From positions 1 through 38,300 of the forward strand of contig CANRFU010000007.1 in assembly GCA_947629975.1 (NCBI GenBank): a stretch of 38,300 bases of DNA, given 5' to 3'. Under the pieces are notes generated by a model that was given only the letters and a program-made list of their open reading frames with translations, made no database searches and was not told the origin of the DNA. Shown piece after piece: positions 15,653 through 23,257 of this stretch; within the stretch, counting starts at the first letter, position 1, and each line of letters begins with the position of its first letter. Source of the DNA: an uncultured Oscillospiraceae bacterium (GTDB lineage Bacteria; Bacillota; Clostridia; Oscillospirales; Oscillospiraceae). The position numbers and the translations under genes were made by a program.

Positions 15653-15931
15653 CGTAAATATCAAAAAGCTGCGACGAAGACCGCCCCTCACGGCGTCCGA
15701 CAGAGAACGCGGGCCACCGACTGAGAGCCCGCCCCGGAAAGACGAGAAGGCGCAACGCTTCCGAGCTGATGGTCCGAGCCCCCGAAGGCGGGGAGGTAGG
15801 GCCGTCCGTCCTCCCCACGTTACCGGGGCTCGAGAGAGGTCCCTTGCTGGAGGGGCAACGCGGGTGGTACCGCGGAATTGCTGTTGATTCCGTCCCGGAC
15901 TGTACATTTTCCTGTACAGTCCGGGCGTTTT
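15653..15931 (+). ncRNA. T-box riboswitch controlling aspS2-gatCAB
   Basis: The hallmark T-box sequence AACGCGGGTGGTACCGCGG is at 15857-15875; its UGGU bulge (15865-15868) would pair with an uncharged tRNA 3' end. Stem I spans about 15667-15767, with the conserved AGAGA at 15702-15706 and an apical stem GCGGGC/GCCCGC. The terminator is a 13-bp stem (15894-15906 and 15913-15925) followed by TTTTATTTT. In this class an uncharged cognate tRNA stabilises the antiterminator and allows transcription of the operon. Three codons on the 3' side of stem I could be the specifier: GAC (15741-15743), GAA (15746-15748) and AAC (15754-15756). AAC (Asn) sits in a possible internal loop and fits the gene functions best. 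The class assignment is certain; the specifier is inference. Confidence 0.95.
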
Positions 15932-15958
15932 ATTTTATAATCAGAGGAGTGAACGGAT

Positions 15959-17278
15959 ATGAAGTTCGTCACCGGCGAATGCGGACAAACGACCACATAT
16001 GAACAGTTAGCGGGGGGCGGGCTGGATAACGCTCCCGTCACCCTCCACGGGGCGGTGCTGGCCCTGCGGGATATGGGCGGCCTGGTCTTTTTGACGCTGC
16101 GGCTGCTGGACGGCGCCGTTCAGTGCGTGTGCGATCCCGCCGTCCTGCCCGAGGGACTCACCGAGGAATGTACTGTGGAGCTTACCGGCGTCCTCCGCTC
16201 CGAGCCCCGGGCCCCCGGCGGGTTCGAGGTGGGGGCGGAGAAGGTCACGGTGCTGTCCCGTCCTGCGGAGCCCATGCCGGTGTCCCTGGCGAAAAAGGGG
16301 CTGGACCTCCACCTGGATACCGAGCTGGCCCTGCGGCCGGTGGTGCTGCGCCACGAGAAGCGCCGGGCGGTGTTCAAACTCCAGGAGGGCCTCTGCCGGG
16401 CCTTCCGGGAGTACCTGACGGCCCAGCGGTTCACCGAGGTCCACACCCCCAAGATCGTCCACGCCGGGGCCGAGGGGGGCTCCAACATCTTCAGGCTGGA
16501 CTACTTCGGCAAAAAGGCGTACCTGGCCCAATCCCCCCAGTTCTACAAGCAGACCATGGTGGGGGTGTACGAGCGGGTGTTCGAGATCGGCCCGGTGTTC
16601 CGGGCGGAGAAGCACTCCACCACCCGGCATCTCAACGAGTACACCGGATTGGACTTCGAGATGGGCTACATCTCCTCCTTTTATGACGTGATGGAGACGG
16701 AGACCGGATTTTTGCAATACGCGATGGCGCTTCTTGCAAAAGAGTACCCCCGCGAACTGGACCTGCTGGGGGTGGAGCTGCCGGACGCCGCCCACATCCC
16801 CTGCCTGCGGTTCGACGAGGCCAAGCGTTTAGCGGCGGAAAAGTACGGCTACAGGATCCGGGACCCGTATGACCTGGAGCCGGAGGAGGAGGCCCACATC
16901 GGGCAGTACGCCAAAGAGGTGCTGGGCAGCGACTTCGTGTTCGTCACCCACTACCCCTCCAAGAAGCGGCCCTTCTACGCCATGGACGACCCGGAGGACC
17001 CGAAATACACCCTGTCCTTCGACCTGCTGTTCCGGGGGATGGAGGTCACCACCGGCGGCCAGCGCATCCATGACTATGCTCAGCAGGTGGCCAAGATGGA
17101 GGCGCGAGGCATGGACCCGGCGGGGTTCGAGAGCTATCTGATGATCCACAAGCACGGCATGCCGCCCCACGGGGGGCTGGGCATCGGCCTGGAGCGGCTG
17201 ACCATGAAGCTGTGCGGGCTGGAGAACGTGCGGCAGGCCTGCCTGTTCCCCCGGGACAGGAGCCGGCTGGAGCCATAA
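15959..17278 (+). CDS. aspS2: Archaeal-type aspartyl-tRNA synthetase (probably non-discriminating)
   Basis: A 439-residue class II synthetase. The N-terminal anticodon-binding OB fold spans about 20-105; the catalytic domain has GGSNIFRLDYFGKKAYLAQS, FRAEKHSTTRHLNEYTGLDF, GGLGIGLERLTM and the terminal FPRDRSRLEP, the last typical of the short archaeal-type enzyme. It lacks the large insertion of bacterial AspRS. In the OB fold the usual GWV reads GAV; loss of that Trp has been linked in archaeal enzymes to acceptance of tRNA(Asn). With gatCAB behind it, the likely role is to charge tRNA(Asn) with Asp for conversion to Asn. AGAGGAG precedes the ATG. The T-box leader lies directly upstream. Confidence 0.92.
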   Translation: MKFVTGECGQTTTYEQLAGGGLDNAPVTLHGAVLALRDMGGLVFLTLRLLDGAVQCVCDPAVLPEGLTEECTVELTGVLRSEPRAPGGFEVGAEKVTVLSRPAEPMPVSLAKKGLDLHLDTELALRPVVLRHEKRRAVFKLQEGLCRAFREYLTAQRFTEVHTPKIVHAGAEGGSNIFRLDYFGKKAYLAQSPQFYKQTMVGVYERVFEIGPVFRAEKHSTTRHLNEYTGLDFEMGYISSFYDVMETETGFLQYAMALLAKEYPRELDLLGVELPDAAHIPCLRFDEAKRLAAEKYGYRIRDPYDLEPEEEAHIGQYAKEVLGSDFVFVTHYPSKKRPFYAMDDPEDPKYTLSFDLLFRGMEVTTGGQRIHDYAQQVAKMEARGMDPAGFESYLMIHKHGMPPHGGLGIGLERLTMKLCGLENVRQACLFPRDRSRLEP

Positions 17279-17280
17279 AA

Positions 17281-17400
17281 AGGCTCCTTCTTCAGAAGGA
17301 GCTGTCGAGCGAAGCGAGACTGAGGATGTTCCCTTTAACAAAAGAGAAAATCCCCCGTCATTTGCTTCGCAAATGTCACCCCCTTTTGCGAAAGGGGGCT
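17281..17400 (+). repeat. Composite palindromic intergenic repeat inside the operon
   Basis: The 139-bp aspS2-gatC gap holds a chain of hairpins: GCTCCTTCT/AGAAGGAGC (17283-17291 and 17294-17302), CATTTGC/GCAAATG (17359-17365 and 17369-17375) and CCCCCTTT/AAAGGGGG (17379-17386 and 17391-17398). Between them is an imperfect GTC...GAC palindrome near 17304-17320 and an A-rich linker. This layout resembles the short MITE- or REP-like elements common between genes of gut Clostridia. None of the stems is followed by a real T run, so the operon is probably read through. No coding potential is seen. Confidence 0.7.
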
Positions 17401-17417
17401 ATAAGGAAGGTGCCATT

Positions 17418-17705
17418 ATGAAGATCACGACCGAACTGGTAGACTATATCTCCGAGCTGTCCCGGCTGTCCCTCCCGGAGGAGGAGAAGGCGGCCATGAC
17501 CGCCCAGCTGGAGCGGATCGTGGGGTATATGGACGTGCTGAACCGGCTGGACACCGCCGGGGTGGAGCCCATGAGCCACGTCTTTCCCCTGGTGAATGTG
17601 CTCCGGGAGGACGAGGTGATCCCCTCCCAGGACCGGGCCGAGCTGCTGGCGGGCGCCCCCGCGCCCGATCCCGAGGCGTTCCTGGTCCCCAGGGCCGTGG
17701 AGTGA
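17418..17705 (+). CDS. gatC: Asp/Glu-tRNA amidotransferase subunit C
   Basis: A 95-residue small subunit that wraps around GatA and bridges it to GatB. The N-terminal helix pair (KITTELVDYISELSRLSLPEEE, about 2-23) and the AQLERIVGYMDVLNRLDTAGVEP stretch are the family pattern. The C-terminal LREDEVIPSQDRAELLAGAP is the extended tail. The start at 17418 follows GGAAGGTG; an in-frame ATG at 17373 lies within the repeat element and would add an unrelated peptide. 12 nt before gatA. Confidence 0.95.
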   Translation: MKITTELVDYISELSRLSLPEEEKAAMTAQLERIVGYMDVLNRLDTAGVEPMSHVFPLVNVLREDEVIPSQDRAELLAGAPAPDPEAFLVPRAVE

Positions 17706-17717
17706 GGAGGGACGGAC

Positions 17718-19181
17718 ATGAACGAACTGCGGACCCTCACCGCCCTGGAACTGGGGGCGGCCATCAGGCGGGGCGACGTGTCTATCCCGGAGGTGACGGT
17801 GCTGGCCCTGAACGCCGCCGAGAGCGCCCCCCACAACGCCTTTATCACCCTCGCCGGGGCGGAGGCCATGAGACGGGCCGAGGAGCTGCAAAAGGGCCTC
17901 GGAGACGCATCCTCCCCCCTCTACGGGGTGCCCATGGCCATCAAGGACAACATCTGCACCCGGGGGATCAGGACCTCCTGCGCCTCCAAAATACTGGGGG
18001 ACTTCAGGCCCCCCTATGAGGCCGCCGCCTCCGCGAAGCTGGCCGCCGCCGGCGCTCTGTCCGTCGGCAAGACCAACATGGACGAGTTCGCCATGGGCTC
18101 CACCACCGAGACCTCCTTCTACGGGCCGGTGAAAAACCCCTGGGACCTGTCCCGGGCGCCGGGAGGGTCCTCCGGGGGCTCCGCCGCCGCCGTGGCGTCC
18201 CGGACCTGCTGGTACGCCCTGGGCTCCGACACCGGCGGCTCCATCCGCCAGCCCGCCTCCTACTGCGGCGTCACCGGGGTGAAGCCCACCTACGGGACTG
18301 TCTCCCGGTACGGCCTCATCGCCTACGCTTCCTCTCTGGACCAGATCGGCCCGCTGGCCCGGGACGCCGCCGACTGCGCCGCCGTCCTGGACGTCATCCA
18401 GGGCCGGGATCCCCGGGACGGCACCTCCCTGGACGGCCGGTACGGCCACCTGCTGGAGGGCCTCACCGGGGACGTGCGGGGCCTCAAAATCGGCCTCCCC
18501 GTGGACTGCTTTGGCGACGGGCTGGACGGCGAGGTGCGCCGGGCCGTGCTGGCCGTGGCCGACGTGCTGAAAAGCCGGGGCGCGGAGGTGGTGGAGCTGC
18601 CCTTCCCGGTGATGGAGTACGTGGTGCCAACCTACTACATCATCGCCGCCGCCGAGGCCAGCTCCAACCTGTCCCGGTTCGACGGGGTGAAGTACGGCTG
18701 GCGGGCCGAGGGCTACGACGGCCTCACCGACCTCTATAACAAGACCCGCACCCAGGGCTTCGGCATGGAGGTCAAGCGCCGCATTTTGCTGGGAACCTTC
18801 GTGCTGTCCTCCGGGTACTACGACGCCTACTACCGCAAGGCTTTGCAGGTCAAGGCCGTCATCAAGGAGGCCTTTGACCGCGCCTTTGAGTCCTGCGACC
18901 TGCTGCTGACCCCCGTGGCCCCCGCCACCGCGCCGAGGCTGGGAGAGTCCCTGTCCGACCCGCTGAAGATGTACCTGTCCGACGTCTACACCGTGTCGGT
19001 GAACCTGGCGGGGCTGCCGGGGCTGTCCATGCCCTGCGGGTTCGACTTGAGCGGCCTGCCCATCGGGGCCCAGCTCATCGGCCCCCACTTCGGGGAGGGC
19101 AGGCTTCTCAACGCCGCCCACGCCTTCCAGCTGGACACCGACTATCATAAGCGCGCGCCGAAGGGAGGGATCACGGCATGA
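17718..19181 (+). CDS. gatA: Asp/Glu-tRNA amidotransferase subunit A
   Basis: A 487-residue amidase that releases ammonia from glutamine for use by GatB. The Ser-cisSer-Lys triad is visible: Lys76 in VPMAIKDNI, the Gly/Ser-rich PGGSSGGSAAAVASR, and GSDTGGSIRQPAS, whose serines supply the cis-Ser and nucleophile. The C-terminal GLPGLSMPCGF and PIGAQLIGPHFGE complete the amidase-signature fold. Length is normal. GAGGAGGG precedes the ATG. The stop overlaps gatB's start by 4 nt (ATGA), indicating translational coupling in a 1:1 complex. Confidence 0.97.
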   Translation: MNELRTLTALELGAAIRRGDVSIPEVTVLALNAAESAPHNAFITLAGAEAMRRAEELQKGLGDASSPLYGVPMAIKDNICTRGIRTSCASKILGDFRPPYEAAASAKLAAAGALSVGKTNMDEFAMGSTTETSFYGPVKNPWDLSRAPGGSSGGSAAAVASRTCWYALGSDTGGSIRQPASYCGVTGVKPTYGTVSRYGLIAYASSLDQIGPLARDAADCAAVLDVIQGRDPRDGTSLDGRYGHLLEGLTGDVRGLKIGLPVDCFGDGLDGEVRRAVLAVADVLKSRGAEVVELPFPVMEYVVPTYYIIAAAEASSNLSRFDGVKYGWRAEGYDGLTDLYNKTRTQGFGMEVKRRILLGTFVLSSGYYDAYYRKALQVKAVIKEAFDRAFESCDLLLTPVAPATAPRLGESLSDPLKMYLSDVYTVSVNLAGLPGLSMPCGFDLSGLPIGAQLIGPHFGEGRLLNAAHAFQLDTDYHKRAPKGGITA

Positions 19182-20632
19182 CCTGGGAGACCGTTATCGG
19201 CCTGGAGACCCATGTGGAGCTGGCCACCAAAACCAAGATCTTCTGCTCCTGCACCACCGCCTTCGGGGGCGACCCCAACACCCACTGCTGCCCCGTCTGC
19301 ACCGGTATGCCGGGGACCCTCCCCGTCCTCAATAAAAGGGTGCTGGAGTTCGCCGTCAAGGCGGGGCTCGCCCTGAACTGCTCCATCACCCGCTACACCA
19401 AGTTCGACCGCAAAAACTACTTCTACCCCGACCTGCCCAAGGCCTATCAGATCTCCCAGCTCTATCTGCCCATCTGCCGGGACGGCAGGGTGGACATCGG
19501 CGGCAAGACGGTGCGCATCCACGAGCTGCACATGGAGGAGGACGCCGGCAAGCTGGTCCACGACCCCTGGATCGACCAGACCCGGGCCGACTACAACCGC
19601 TGCGGCGTCCCCCTCATCGAGATCGTCACCGAGCCGGACTTCCGCACCGCCGAGGAGGTCATCGCCTACCTGGAGAAACTCAAGGAGACCCTCCAATACC
19701 TGGGCGTGTCCGACTGCAAGATGCAGGAGGGCTCCCTCCGGTGCGACGTGAACCTCTCCGTCCGGCCCGCCGGGTCCGGGGAGCTTGGCACCCGCACCGA
19801 GATGAAGAACCTCAGCTCCTTCAAGGCCATCGCCAGGGCCATCGCCTACGAGGCCAACCGCCAGATTGAGCTCATCACCGAGGGAAAGCGGGTGGTCCAG
19901 GAGACCCGCCGCTGGGACGAGAACAAGGACGCCACCTACGCCATGCGCTCCAAGGAGAACGCCCAGGACTACCGCTACTTCCCCGAGCCCGACATCCCGC
20001 CCGTCCGGCTGTCGGAGGAGTACCTGGACGCCCTCCGGGCCGCCCTGCCCGAGCTGGCCGGAGCCAAGCGCGCCCGGTATCAGGCGGACTATTCCCTCCC
20101 GGAGTACGACTGCCAGATGATCACCTCGGACCCCGCCCTGGCCGCCTTTTTCGAGGACACGGTGGCCCTGGGCGCGCCCCCCAAGCAGGCCGCCAACTGG
20201 ATCATGGGCCAGGTGCTGGCCGCCCTCTCCGCCCGCGCCATGGAGCCCAAAGCCATGCCCCTCACCCCGCCCACGCTGGCCCGCCTCATCGCCCTGGTGG
20301 GGGAGGGCAGGCTGAACCGCAACACCGCCGTCAAGGTGTTCGAGGCCGTCTTCGACTCCGACGGCGATGTGGACGCCTACGTCAGGGAGCACGGCCTGGA
20401 GCAAATCAGCGACGCCTCTCTGGTGGAGGACGTCGTGACCAGGGTGCTGGCGTCCAACCCCAAATCCGTCGCCGACTTCCGCGCCGGCAAGGACAAGGCC
20501 TTCGGCTTCCTGGTGGGACAGGTCATGCGGGAGCTGAAGGGCAAGGCCGACCCCCGCGCCGTCAACGAACGGCTGCGCGCCAGACTGGCGGGGGAGGGGC
20601 CCGCCCCCTCGCGCGGCGGCCCCCGGGAGTGA
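19178..20632 (+). CDS. gatB: Asp/Glu-tRNA amidotransferase subunit B
   Basis: A 484-residue subunit that phosphorylates Asp- or Glu-tRNA and transfers ammonia to it. It opens ETVIGLETHVELATKTKIFC. The cysteine cluster CSCTTAF...HCCPVCTGMPG is that of the zinc site. The catalytic core has KNYFYPDLPKAYQISQ, then GVPLIEIVTEPDF, and EMKNLSSFKAIARAI. The C terminus (about 330-475) is the helical and YqeY-like tRNA-binding tail with AKVFE/GFLVGQVM-type motifs. It ends in a short Pro/Arg-rich extension. Last gene of the T-box operon. In organisms without AsnRS or GlnRS this complex makes Asn- and/or Gln-tRNA; the AspRS2 neighbour favours Asn here. Confidence 0.97.
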   Translation: MTWETVIGLETHVELATKTKIFCSCTTAFGGDPNTHCCPVCTGMPGTLPVLNKRVLEFAVKAGLALNCSITRYTKFDRKNYFYPDLPKAYQISQLYLPICRDGRVDIGGKTVRIHELHMEEDAGKLVHDPWIDQTRADYNRCGVPLIEIVTEPDFRTAEEVIAYLEKLKETLQYLGVSDCKMQEGSLRCDVNLSVRPAGSGELGTRTEMKNLSSFKAIARAIAYEANRQIELITEGKRVVQETRRWDENKDATYAMRSKENAQDYRYFPEPDIPPVRLSEEYLDALRAALPELAGAKRARYQADYSLPEYDCQMITSDPALAAFFEDTVALGAPPKQAANWIMGQVLAALSARAMEPKAMPLTPPTLARLIALVGEGRLNRNTAVKVFEAVFDSDGDVDAYVREHGLEQISDASLVEDVVTRVLASNPKSVADFRAGKDKAFGFLVGQVMRELKGKADPRAVNERLRARLAGEGPAPSRGGPRE

Positions 20633-20658
20633 ACCGCGCGCCCGGCGGTTCACCTCCC
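20625..20658. terminator. Hairpin at the convergent gatB / ABC permease junction
   Basis: A stem GTGAACCGC/GCGGTTCAC (20629-20637 and 20645-20653), extended by GGGAG/CTCCC with one bulged base. Both stop codons lie inside it. There is no T run on either side, so it is a candidate bidirectional terminator of modest quality. Confidence 0.5.
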
Positions 20659-21855
20659 GGCTATCGCCCACCGCCGCCAGCACAGCCAGCAGAGGGCCAG
20701 CAGCACAATGGCGATGACTGCGTATAGCATCGCCCCAGACTGGAAAATCTCCAACGGCCCTAACATATGGCCGTTATATAGAGATTGAGAGGAAATCAGA
20801 TTGTAGGGCAACCAGTCGGGCCACCGCCCCGTAGGATGTCCCCAAGCCATCATATAAATCATCGCCAGACCAGGGAGAAAGGAGATTGCCAACGCGATCG
20901 TTGAATTACCGATGGCGGACAGAAGCATGACAAAACCGCCACACAATACACTGTATAGTACCATTAGGCCCGACATTGTCAGCAGCGCGCCGCCGACGGA
21001 CAAGGTCAGCCCGCTCTGCGGCTCACAGAGTTGGATCGGTGTGCCAAAGCCCAATTTACCGCCCAAGAGTATCAGCTCGGTTGCAATCGTCGTGGCGACC
21101 GCTGCCGCCGCAATACCCCCCGCCGTCAGACTGCCCGCTAAAGTTTTGGCCAATGCCAGGGGGAAGCGGCTCTTAGATGCAACAAAAAGAATTGGCCCGG
21201 TTTTGTCGCGGCGTTCCTCCGAAAATACTCCACAGAGCGCCGCCGCGATCCCAAACGGAAGAATGATCGCTACACTTTGCAAACGTGCAATGGCATATTT
21301 GGCCCCTTTGCAGTATTCATATGTGAAGGGTTCGTCTATTTTCTTCGCCTGGGCTTCCCAATGGGAGGTTTCCGCTGCTGTCAGCTCCTGCCCCGCAAGA
21401 TTGCTACGCGCAAGTTCCCGACGTGCCTGATAGAACTCCCCGGCGGTGACGGTATCCGGGTCCAACCCCAGTGTCCACACCATATCAACCGGTGCGAAAT
21501 AGGTGGGGTCTACCAGATACAAATAGCTGTTTAGCTGAAAAGAGTTTTCCCCCACTTGAGGCAAAGAGCGGTGTATGACCTTAAAAAAGTCCTCGTCCCA
21601 CACCTGTCCATTCAGCTTTGACCCGTTTTTCCCTTCTCTGGTGGACTGGTCATAAGCGGTAAGAAACGCCGAATACTCCGTACCGTCCTCTGATGTATAG
21701 GTGAATTGGAACCCGTTAGCCCCTCGCCCTGTCCACCAAAACAGTGAGGCGTTTACCACACACACAACTACCAAGAGGGCCGTAGCCACCCAAGTGAGTT
21801 TGCGCATCCAAATCTTCTTTATTTCATAGCGGAATAACGTACCCAGGTTTTTCAT
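20650..21855 (-). CDS. ABC-2 type transporter permease
   Basis: A 401-residue membrane protein. It has one N-terminal helix (about 21-42), a long extracytoplasmic part (about 45-195, with LYLVDPTYFAPVDMVW), then five membrane helices (from about 198 on) and a final basic CWRRWAIAGR. This is the ABC-2 permease plan seen in antibiotic or peptide exporters and lipid flippases. It overlaps the ATPase gene by 4 nt (ATGA), so the two form one transporter. Much of the gene is clearly more A+T rich and less GC3-biased than the ATPase, membrane-protein and gatB genes around it. That suggests a different history for this gene. The substrate is unknown. Confidence 0.85.
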   Translation of the reverse strand: MKNLGTLFRYEIKKIWMRKLTWVATALLVVVCVVNASLFWWTGRGANGFQFTYTSEDGTEYSAFLTAYDQSTREGKNGSKLNGQVWDEDFFKVIHRSLPQVGENSFQLNSYLYLVDPTYFAPVDMVWTLGLDPDTVTAGEFYQARRELARSNLAGQELTAAETSHWEAQAKKIDEPFTYEYCKGAKYAIARLQSVAIILPFGIAAALCGVFSEERRDKTGPILFVASKSRFPLALAKTLAGSLTAGGIAAAAVATTIATELILLGGKLGFGTPIQLCEPQSGLTLSVGGALLTMSGLMVLYSVLCGGFVMLLSAIGNSTIALAISFLPGLAMIYMMAWGHPTGRWPDWLPYNLISSQSLYNGHMLGPLEIFQSGAMLYAVIAIVLLALCWLCWRRWAIAGR

Positions 21856-22553
21856 TCTCCCTCACCCCCAAATTCCTCCAGATAGAGCTGCTCCAGGTCG
21901 GTGCGGCTCTTATCCCAGGGCTCGTCCAGAATGATATGCCCCTCGGACATCATCAGCATATGATCCGCGATGTGTTCCACGTCGGACACGATGTGGGTGG
22001 ACAGCAGTACGATGGAGTCATGGCCCAAATCGGCCAGCAGGTTGCGGAACCGCACCCGCTCCTTGGGGTCAAGCCCCGCCGTGGGCTCGTCCACGATGAG
22101 CAGCCGGGGATCGTTCAGCAATGCCTGAGCGATGCCCAGCCGCTGCCTCATGCCGCCGGAATAGGTCCTGATCTTCTTTTTGCCCACATCGGCCAGGCCC
22201 ACCAATTCCAGCAATTCCGCCGACTTTCGTTTGGCGTGGGGCCGGGACAGCCCTTTCAGAGCTGCCAGATACAGCAGGAAATCCAGCCCGGTGAAGTCCG
22301 GGTAGTAACCGAAGTCCTGGGGCAGATAGCCCAGCACCGCCCGGTAGTCCTCGTTGGACACGTCCACCCCGTCCAGGGCTACGGACCCCGCCGTGGGCTT
22401 CAAAATGCCGCAAAGCATCCGCATGAGGGTGGTCTTGCCCGCGCCGTTGGCCCCCAGCAGGCCGTTGATCCCCTCGGTGAGCCGGAGGGACACCCCGTCC
22501 ACCGCCTTTTTGTCCTTGTAGTGCTTGCTCAGTTCTCGCACAGTCAGTTCCAT
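21852..22553 (-). CDS. ABC transporter ATP-binding protein
   Basis: A 233-residue nucleotide-binding subunit. Walker A is GANGAGKTT (about 34-42), the Q-loop is in YLPQDFGYYPDFTG, the signature is YSGGMRQRLGIA, Walker B is LLIVDEPTAGLDP and the H-loop is LLSTHIVSDVE. All catalytic residues are intact. The sequence groups with the BcrA/YtrB-like ATPases of ABC-2 exporters. It sits between the membrane protein (10-nt overlap, upstream) and the permease (4-nt overlap, downstream) in a four-gene minus operon headed by a sigma factor. Confidence 0.95.
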   Translation of the reverse strand: MELTVRELSKHYKDKKAVDGVSLRLTEGINGLLGANGAGKTTLMRMLCGILKPTAGSVALDGVDVSNEDYRAVLGYLPQDFGYYPDFTGLDFLLYLAALKGLSRPHAKRKSAELLELVGLADVGKKKIRTYSGGMRQRLGIAQALLNDPRLLIVDEPTAGLDPKERVRFRNLLADLGHDSIVLLSTHIVSDVEHIADHMLMMSEGHIILDEPWDKSRTDLEQLYLEEFGGEGE

Positions 22554-23254
22554 CGCAATTCCTCCGTTTCCTTTAAGGTCTTGACGAACTCAAAGGCGGA
22601 CGCCGCCAGAGTAAGGGCCAGGGCCGCCCACCAGAAGGGGACCTTCTCCGCCCGGTACAGATTTGGCCAAGTCCTCCACGCGCACATCCCCAGGGCGCAC
22701 ACCAGGAACGCGGCGGCGGCACAAGCCAACAGGCCCTCCTGCCCCCGTACCCGGCGGGACGCCTCCATCCCGATGGCGGTGGTGAGCAGATAGGGGGTCA
22801 GCAGGTAGGCCCCCGCTTGCAGCATCTTTCCGCCGCCCCACAGGGCCAGGACCGGCGCGGCCAGCCCCAGCAGGAGCAGATGGAGCAGGCCCACGGCGGC
22901 CATCCGGGCCAGCAGAGCGGCCCGCAGGGGCATCCGGCAGGAGAGTTCCAGCTCCTCCATGCCGTACCGCCGGGACCGGCCCCACTCGGCCACCGCGATC
23001 AGGGCCAGCAATGGGGTCAGGGCCGAGGCTGTCCACACCGCCCCCGGCTCCCGCCCCGCCGCCAGGACCAGGATAACGGCGAACAAGACGGCGGACCCCG
23101 CCCACGTCCACCAGCGGACATATCCCGCCTGGGTCAGCAACAGCTCGCCGGGGCCCAGCTCCCGGCGGCGGTGGGCCCGAAAAAAGGCCGCTTTCCCCTC
23201 CGGGGGCGGGGCGGCAAAGGCTATATTCAGCGCGGTTTTCAGCTTTTTGTCCAT
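22544..23254 (-). CDS. Six-helix membrane protein encoded between a sigma factor and an ABC transporter
   Basis: A 236-residue protein I cannot place in a named family. A cytoplasmic N terminus (about 1-50) with a charged KAAFFRAHRRRELGPGE segment is followed by about six hydrophobic helices (from about 50, ending in ALALTLAASAFEFV). It begins 3 nt after the sigma gene and overlaps the ATPase gene by 10 nt, so it belongs to the same unit. Two roles are plausible: a membrane anti-sigma factor, with the N-terminal tail holding the sigma protein, or a second permease partner of the ABC exporter. The soluble N terminus before the first helix favours the first, but no anti-sigma motif (zinc HxxxCxxC) is present. 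Base composition is GC-rich, like the ATPase gene. Confidence 0.75.
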   Translation of the reverse strand: MDKKLKTALNIAFAAPPPEGKAAFFRAHRRRELGPGELLLTQAGYVRWWTWAGSAVLFAVILVLAAGREPGAVWTASALTPLLALIAVAEWGRSRRYGMEELELSCRMPLRAALLARMAAVGLLHLLLLGLAAPVLALWGGGKMLQAGAYLLTPYLLTTAIGMEASRRVRGQEGLLACAAAAFLVCALGMCAWRTWPNLYRAEKVPFWWAALALTLAASAFEFVKTLKETEELRWN

Positions 23255-23257
23255 ACG

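Noticed and set aside
17281-17302. Hairpin after aspS2 as a transcription terminator
   Set aside because: The stem is followed by GTCGAGCG, not by T residues, and gatCAB needs read-through because no new promoter is visible before gatC.
17359-17398. Short palindromes as a CRISPR array
   Set aside because: The units differ in sequence and there are no equal repeats with regular spacers.
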